From Actinomycetota bacterium (GTDB lineage Bacteria; Actinomycetota; Actinomycetes; S36-B12): DNA of 18,569 bases. The stretch covers positions 1-18,569 of the forward strand of contig WLLZ01000026.1 in assembly GCA_009700485.1 (NCBI GenBank), written 5' to 3'. A program made the translations under genes and the position numbers. The notes under the pieces are model-generated. The model saw only the letters and a program-made list of their open reading frames with translations, did not search any database and had not been told where the DNA came from. This document shows positions 15,055 through 18,569 of the stretch, piece by piece (positions within the stretch are counted from its first letter, which is position 1; every line of letters starts with the position of its first letter).

Positions 15055-15716
15055 TTATTTTGGCATTGGACACTGCTTCCGCAGCGACCTCGGTGGCCTT
15101 GGTCGACGGTGATGTCATCTTGAATTCAGCTCGTCATGTTGATGCACGCCGTCACGCCGAAGTTCTCGCACCGCTGATTGCTGAAGTCGTGGCTGGTCAC
15201 TTAGTTGACGCAGTCGTTTGTGGGGTTGGCCCCGGCCCTTACACCGGGTTGCGCGTTGGGGTGGCCAGCGCGCAAAGCCTCGGGTTGGCCTGGGGGGTGC
15301 CGGTGGTGGGTATTTGCTCACTCGATGCTATCGCCCATGCGGCTCGCGCGGAGGGGGTCACCGGTGAGTTGATTGCTGCCTTGGATGCGCGTCGAAAAGA
15401 GGTTTATTGGGCCAGGTACGGCGCCCAACGGCTGGTGGGGCCGTTTGTGAACCGGATCGATGATCTTGACCCGGAATTGCTCACCATGCAGTGGGTGGGA
15501 GTTGGCGATGAACCCCGATACCCCGAGGCCTCATCATTGGCTCGAATTGCCTTGCCGCTGCTTAGCGCGGGAGCCCCGGTTGCAGATCGAATCACCGACC
15601 TAGCCACCCACGGGACCGATGATGGTGCTACGGCCAATCAGCTAGGGCAACAGCAACTACTGCCACCCTTTCCGCTCTACGTCCGCAGACCTGATGCAGT
15701 TGCAGGGGCTAAGTGA
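15051..15716 (+). CDS. tsaB: tRNA threonylcarbamoyladenosine biosynthesis protein TsaB
   Basis: TsaB is an ASKHA-fold paralogue of TsaD that forms the TsaBD heterodimer for t6A synthesis. The 221-residue protein opens MIILALDTASAATSVAL and contains CGVGPGPYTGLRVGVA (58-73), followed by SLGLAWGVPVVGICSLDAIA; these are family signatures. The length is normal. It overlaps tsaE by four bases at its start and rimI by one to four at its end. The C-terminal half is less conserved, as usual. Confidence 0.95.
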   Translation: MIILALDTASAATSVALVDGDVILNSARHVDARRHAEVLAPLIAEVVAGHLVDAVVCGVGPGPYTGLRVGVASAQSLGLAWGVPVVGICSLDAIAHAARAEGVTGELIAALDARRKEVYWARYGAQRLVGPFVNRIDDLDPELLTMQWVGVGDEPRYPEASSLARIALPLLSAGAPVADRITDLATHGTDDGATANQLGQQQLLPPFPLYVRRPDAVAGAK

Positions 15717-16183
15717 TGTCAGCAGTTGAGGTGCGGCGCATGCGTTGGTGGGATATACCTGCCGTGCATGCGATTGAAACGTCAATTTTTATGACAGACC
15801 CATGGAGTGTTGAGCAATTTTGGTCTGAGTTGTCGCAGCCGACGCGTCGTTATTTCGTTGCAGAGATCGACGGTGCCATCGTGGGCTATGCGGGCAGTTT
15901 CGTGTTGACCCCCGAAGCCGATGTGCAGACGATGGGGGTGGCCGCTGATCAACGTGGCCGGGGTATCGGAGCGCTGCTACTGACCACTTTGATCGAGCAA
16001 GCGATTCAAGCGCAGGCGGCGCAACTTATCCTTGAAGTGCGTTCGGATAACGGCGCTGCCATCGCGATGTATCAAAGATTCGGCTTCGAGCGAATTAGCT
16101 CTCGCCCCAATTACTACGCACCTGATGTCGATGCATTGATAATGCGACTTAGACCACTCGCTCTGGTGGTTGACCATGGCTAA
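15716..16183 (+). CDS. rimI: [Ribosomal protein S18]-alanine N-acetyltransferase (RimI family)
   Basis: RimI transfers acetyl from acetyl-CoA to the N-terminal alanine of S18; the family also includes broader N-terminal acetyltransferases. The 155-residue GNAT protein shows VRRMRWWDIPAVHAIETSIF at the start and the acetyl-CoA loop QRGRGIGALLL (79-89). Further on come ILEVRSDNGAAIAMYQRFGF, with Glu107 and Tyr119 in the expected catalytic places, and the RPNYYAPDVDALIM end. Two adjacent starts are possible. ATG at 15716 overlaps the tsaB stop by one base (TGATG), and GTG at 15713 would add one residue; ATG is preferred. RimI lying directly before TsaD is a common actinobacterial arrangement, sometimes a fusion; here they are separate. 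Confidence 0.93.
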   Translation: MSAVEVRRMRWWDIPAVHAIETSIFMTDPWSVEQFWSELSQPTRRYFVAEIDGAIVGYAGSFVLTPEADVQTMGVAADQRGRGIGALLLTTLIEQAIQAQAAQLILEVRSDNGAAIAMYQRFGFERISSRPNYYAPDVDALIMRLRPLALVVDHG

Positions 16184-17228
16184 TGGGCCGCTTGTTCTGG
16201 GGATCGAGACCTCATGTGATGAGACCGGAGTCGGCATCGTTCGTGGTAGTACCTTGCTTGCTGATGAGGTGGCTTCGAGTATTGACGAGCATGCGCGTTT
16301 TGGAGGAGTAGTACCCGAGATCGCAAGTCGGGCTCATCTGGAAGCCATGGTGCCAACAATTGAACGGGCCTGCCGGGTTGCCAAAGTCAAACTCAGTGAT
16401 GTTGACGCAATAGCGGTTACCGGTGGCCCAGGGCTTGTTGGCGCACTGCTCGTCGGCACAGCAAGTGCGAAAGCCTTGGCCCTTGCCCTAGATGTGCCGC
16501 TATTCGCTGTCAATCATCTGGCCGGGCACATAGTTGTTGATGAACTAGAGCATGGGCCACTGCCCGATTCGGTCATTGGACTTTTAGTATCCGGCGGCCA
16601 CTCATCCCTGATACAACTAACCGGGAGTGACTTTCATGCTCTCGGTGCCACCTTGGACGATGCCGCCGGTGAGGCATTCGACAAAGTCGCGCGCCTGCTC
16701 GGGTTGCCATTCCCCGGTGGGCCTTGGATCGATCAACTGGCCCAATCTGGTGACGGAGCCGCGATCGCCTTCCCGCGTGGTTTGACCTCCCCCCACGAGG
16801 GTGAAGTAAACAGGTTGAATTTCTCCTTTTCAGGTTTAAAGACGGCCGTCGCACGTTGGGTTAAGCAGCAGGAGCAGGCGGGCAACGCCGTTTCGATACC
16901 AGATGTTGCCGCCAGTTTCCAGGAAGCCGTGGTTGATGTTCTTACCCAGAAAGCTTTCGCTGCCTGTCAAGAAACCGGAATAGATCACCTGGTAATCGGT
17001 GGCGGGGTCGCTGCCAACAGTAGATTGCGTGCGTTGGCATTAGAGCGTGCCGCGCGACTCGGTATTTCGGTTCGGATCCCGCGGCCGGGGTTATGTACCG
17101 ATAACGGCGCCATGATCGCGGCGCTCGGGTCGCGGTTGCTGATGAGTGGTGCGACCCCTTCTGACCTTTCCTTCTCAACTACCTCAGTGCTACCGATTGA
17201 AACGGTTGTGCTCAATGGACTTGGTTGA
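16176..17228 (+). CDS. tsaD: tRNA N6-adenosine threonylcarbamoyltransferase TsaD
   Basis: TsaD is the catalytic subunit that transfers threonylcarbamoyl from its AMP conjugate to A37 of tRNA. The 350-residue product has GIETSCDETGVGIV at the N-terminus and the metal-binding HLAGH motif with His114 and His118. It also has LVSGGHSSL, LDDAAGEAFDKVARLLGLP, FSFSGLKTAV, IGGGVAANSRLR and CTDNGAMIA, so every family signature is intact. The ATG at 16176 is preferred over TTG at 16170 because GGTGG at 16165-16169 is correctly spaced for it. It overlaps rimI by eight bases. In many actinobacteria groES and groEL follow; here a methyltransferase does. Confidence 0.97.
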   Translation: MANGPLVLGIETSCDETGVGIVRGSTLLADEVASSIDEHARFGGVVPEIASRAHLEAMVPTIERACRVAKVKLSDVDAIAVTGGPGLVGALLVGTASAKALALALDVPLFAVNHLAGHIVVDELEHGPLPDSVIGLLVSGGHSSLIQLTGSDFHALGATLDDAAGEAFDKVARLLGLPFPGGPWIDQLAQSGDGAAIAFPRGLTSPHEGEVNRLNFSFSGLKTAVARWVKQQEQAGNAVSIPDVAASFQEAVVDVLTQKAFAACQETGIDHLVIGGGVAANSRLRALALERAARLGISVRIPRPGLCTDNGAMIAALGSRLLMSGATPSDLSFSTTSVLPIETVVLNGLG

Positions 17229-18105
17229 TCGTTCCGTAATCAAAGTCATCGACGGTGGGCTCTCAACTCAACTTGAAGTAATGGGCTACGACATTTCTGG
17301 TCCGCTGTGGACCGGCCGCGCGCTATTGGAAAACCCGAAAGCGATCGAAGGTGCGCATCGAGAATTTGTCGATGCGGGCGCTGATGTCGTAATCACCGCG
17401 AGCTATCAGGTTTCACGCACCGGATTTGTCGCTGCGGGTCTAAGTGCAGGAGATGCGGATAGGTGCCTGTTAAAGAGTATTGAGGTAGCGAGGGCTGCTG
17501 GTGCAACCTCGACCATAGTCGCGGCGAGTGTGGGGCCCTATGGTGCGATCAGTCACGATGGAGCGGAGTATCGAGGTAACTACGGGCTTAGTGCTGTGCA
17601 ACTTCGTGATTTCCATCGACCCCGAATTGAAATCCTTGCTAGCGGCGCACCCGATGTACTGGCGATTGAAACTATCCCCGATGTTCGCGAGGTTGAGGCG
17701 ATTGCGGAGATTCTCACTGACTTCCCCAATCTTCCGGCTTGGATTACCTTCACTGCGGCCGATGGCAGCCAAACCTGTGCGGGGCAGCCGATTGAAGCTG
17801 CTATCGAGGTAGCGGCCGGGATCGCCAGCGTTCAGTTGGTGGGCATCAACTGCACAGCGCCACAGTTCGTCCCAGAGTTGCTGGGGCGGATCACTTCGAC
17901 TACGGATAAGGCAGTTATCGCCTACCCCAATGCCGGTGGGGTGTGGTCGGCCCAAACACAGGCGTGGCAGCAGGTGCCGGTAGCTTCCGCCGCGGCGACC
18001 GCAGCCAAATGGGTGGAGTTGGGGGCCACCTGGATTGGGGGCTGCTGTGGCACAGATGCCTCCCAGATCTCCGCGATTCGGGCGGCGGTATTCAAGCGCA
18101 GTTGA
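17215..18105 (+). CDS. mmuM: Homocysteine S-methyltransferase
   Basis: This family methylates homocysteine to methionine with S-methylmethionine (or S-adenosylmethionine) as donor. The 296-residue protein opens with VIDGGLSTQLE and has the zinc-binding cysteines Cys213 in GINCTAP and Cys277-Cys278 in GGCCGTD. YPNAGGVWSAQTQAW lies between them. This matches MmuM-type enzymes rather than the much longer MetH. The ATG at 17215 overlaps tsaD by 14 bases and matches the usual N-terminus; the frame is open further upstream but only inside tsaD. The overlap suggests co-transcription with the t6A genes. No permease for S-methylmethionine is visible next to it, so the methyl donor is not settled by context. 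Confidence 0.92.
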   Translation: MDLVDRSVIKVIDGGLSTQLEVMGYDISGPLWTGRALLENPKAIEGAHREFVDAGADVVITASYQVSRTGFVAAGLSAGDADRCLLKSIEVARAAGATSTIVAASVGPYGAISHDGAEYRGNYGLSAVQLRDFHRPRIEILASGAPDVLAIETIPDVREVEAIAEILTDFPNLPAWITFTAADGSQTCAGQPIEAAIEVAAGIASVQLVGINCTAPQFVPELLGRITSTTDKAVIAYPNAGGVWSAQTQAWQQVPVASAAATAAKWVELGATWIGGCCGTDASQISAIRAAVFKRS

Positions 18106-18177
18106 GCCACCCCCCTTGTGGTCACCGGTGTTGTTGGCGGGGGCTACCGGATTTGCGCAGGAAACTTCTTAGATCCC

Positions 18178-18206
18178 TTGGTTTTAGGGCTGGAGTGTTT
18201 TACCAT
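18178..18206 (+). promoter_or_regulatory. Possible promoter before the first small peptide gene
   Basis: TTGGTT (18178-18183) and TACCAT (18201-18206) are separated by 17 bases. The -10 fits TANNNT, but the -35 matches only at TTG. The 102 bases between the methyltransferase stop and the ATG at 18208 show no other promoter-like pair. They hold a G/C-rich stretch with CCGGT/ACCGG arms (18125-18129 and 18146-18150) that is too weak to call a terminator. If real, transcription would start near 18213, inside the longest ATG-initiated reading of the peptide gene. Confidence 0.25.
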
Positions 18207-18207
18207 C

Positions 18208-18417
18208 ATGTGCAGGTGCCCGCTCGGGTATCGGCCCGTTAAAGAATGGGAGCACCAAATACCAAGTACTGATTTTGCTACCCCCGTAAGTTCAGCACCA
18301 TCTGATCGGCTCGCACTCGGTGTTGGTTGGGTGCGCCCCGGTGTGGCCGGTATCGGCGGCACACTAAACACCTTATGCAGCGTTACCGATACTTCTGTTG
18401 AGGGTGATGAAGAGTAA
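18208..18417 (+). CDS. Small peptide gene, first copy of a tandem family (possible precursor peptide)
   Basis: The gene is not recognised. The frame ends at TAA 18415-18417. From ATG 18208 it encodes 69 residues, but similarity with the next copy begins only at an ATA codon (18259), which aligns with that copy's ATG. That would give a 52-residue peptide. The shared part runs from a Pro-rich start through TPVSSAPSDRLALGVGWV. The rest is Gly-rich up to a Gly-Gly pair, then TLNTLCSVTDTS with one Cys and five Ser/Thr, and a final acidic VEGDEE. No membrane helix, known domain or catalytic motif is seen. Conservation of the N-terminal half (mostly synonymous or conservative changes) argues that it is or was translated. 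A Gly-Gly-cleaved precursor peptide is one reading; the start remains uncertain. Confidence 0.45.
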   Translation: MCRCPLGYRPVKEWEHQIPSTDFATPVSSAPSDRLALGVGWVRPGVAGIGGTLNTLCSVTDTSVEGDEE

Positions 18418-18440
18418 CAACTCACCGCTCGACGAAGAAG

Positions 18441-18468
18441 TTCACACCTACCAATGAAGTAATAGATT
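18441..18468 (+). promoter_or_regulatory. Candidate promoter of the second small peptide gene
   Basis: TTCACA (18441-18446) matches TTGACA at five of six bases. TAGATT (18463-18468) matches TATAAT at four of six, with 16 bases between. Predicted transcription start is near 18475, giving an 18-base leader before ATG 18493. The AT-rich intergenic stretch contrasts with the GC-rich genes around it. Confidence 0.4.
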
Positions 18469-18492
18469 ACAACGAGAAGAATGGACCTCTAA

Positions 18493-18569
18493 ATGCCAAA
18501 TATTGATGTTGTTACCCCAGTTAGTTCAGCGCCAACTGATCGGCTCGCACTCGGTGTTGGTTGGGTGCG
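18493..18569 (+). CDS. Small peptide gene, second copy (cut by window end)
   Basis: ATG at 18493 opens a frame of 25 complete codons to the window edge. Nineteen of 25 positions equal the aligned residues of the first copy, counting from its ATA codon. The block DRLALGVGWV is identical at the base level. Upstream, AGAATGGA is a weak ribosome-binding-like site about eight bases from the ATG, and a promoter-like pair lies at 18441-18468. This copy has the proper ATG that the first copy lacks, so it is the better guide to the family's true N-terminus. The C-terminal half is not visible and the function is unknown. Confidence 0.6.
   Translation, partial: MPNIDVVTPVSSAPTDRLALGVGWV

Larger units (their letters stand above)
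18244..18569 (+). repeat. Tandem direct repeat, period 234 bases, two copies visible
   Basis: Bases 18244-18335 match 18479-18569. The last 34 bases (18302-18335 and 18536-18569) are identical. Upstream the copies differ by scattered substitutions and one single-base indel just before the start codon. The match continues to the window edge, so the second copy, and perhaps more, extend beyond it. Similarity fades upstream of about 18240 and 18475, leaving different sequences before each copy. Confidence 0.85.

Noticed and set aside
18123..18150. Possible third, decayed copy of the peptide repeat (GGTGTTGTTGGCGGGGG resembles GGTGTTGGTTGGGTGCG)
   Set aside because: Similarity is short, lies about 190 rather than 234 bases from the first copy, and the flanking sequence does not match.
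18106..18160. Terminator after the methyltransferase gene
   Set aside because: Only 5-base arms with long loops and no T-run; insufficient for a call.
18118..18207. GTG 18118 as start of the first peptide gene
   Set aside because: The added residues have no counterpart in the second copy and would begin 12 bases after the methyltransferase stop with no ribosome-binding site.
1..18569. CRISPR arrays, tRNA or rRNA genes, insertion sequences, phage attachment sites
   Set aside because: No regularly spaced short repeats, no cloverleaf or rRNA-like sequence, no transposase or terminal inverted repeats were seen on reading through both strands.

Overview
This window is a chromosomal core-gene segment of an actinobacterium with moderate to fairly high GC content (judged by eye, not computed). 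The evidence is the gene order and protein features. There is an S13-S11-S4-RpoA-L17 string followed by truA, and an L13-S9-glmM run. Further right come glmS, a fused NAD(P)HX-repair enzyme, alr, and a tsaE-tsaB-rimI-tsaD run. S9 has a long acidic N-terminal extension, L17 has a long Ala/Val/Glu-rich tail, and GTG and TTG starts are frequent. The order resembles that in Mycobacterium and Streptomyces. The lineage cannot be fixed further; a freshwater or small-genome actinobacterial group is possible but is only an inference.

Layout. Positions 1-2948 hold the end of the S13 gene, then S11, S4, RNA polymerase alpha and L17, closed by a strong hairpin terminator. truA (3017) is followed, with a 4-base overlap, by an ABC-F type tandem ATPase that reads to 5472. 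A 191-base leader with a UUCG hairpin precedes the L13-S9 operon, and glmM follows S9 by only 4 bases. A DUF389 membrane protein lies on the minus strand. It overlaps the end of glmM tail to tail and starts 17 bases from the divergent glmS. From glmS onwards everything is on the plus strand. glmS leads into a fused epimerase/dehydratase for hydrated NAD(P)H. Then come alanine racemase, a membrane-anchored alpha/beta hydrolase, TsaE, TsaB, RimI, TsaD and a homocysteine S-methyltransferase. From alr to the methyltransferase, each gene overlaps the next by 1 to 14 bases, so they are probably one transcript.

The genes form three functional blocks: ribosome and RNA polymerase synthesis; cell-wall precursor supply (GlmS and GlmM towards UDP-GlcNAc, Alr for D-alanine); and tRNA t6A modification with S18 acetylation (TsaB, TsaD, TsaE, RimI). 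Nnr and the methyltransferase are metabolite repair and methionine-salvage additions.

The least ordinary part is the right edge, 18106-18569. After the methyltransferase there is a tandem duplication with a 234-base period. It encodes small peptides with a nearly identical N-terminal half (19 of 25 visible residues identical). The first copy is complete and the second is cut by the window end. The first peptide has a Gly-rich middle ending in Gly-Gly, then a Thr/Ser/Cys stretch and an acidic tail. That layout suggests a precursor-peptide family, possibly a RiPP cassette, but no modifying enzyme is inside the window. All other genes look intact and ordinary.
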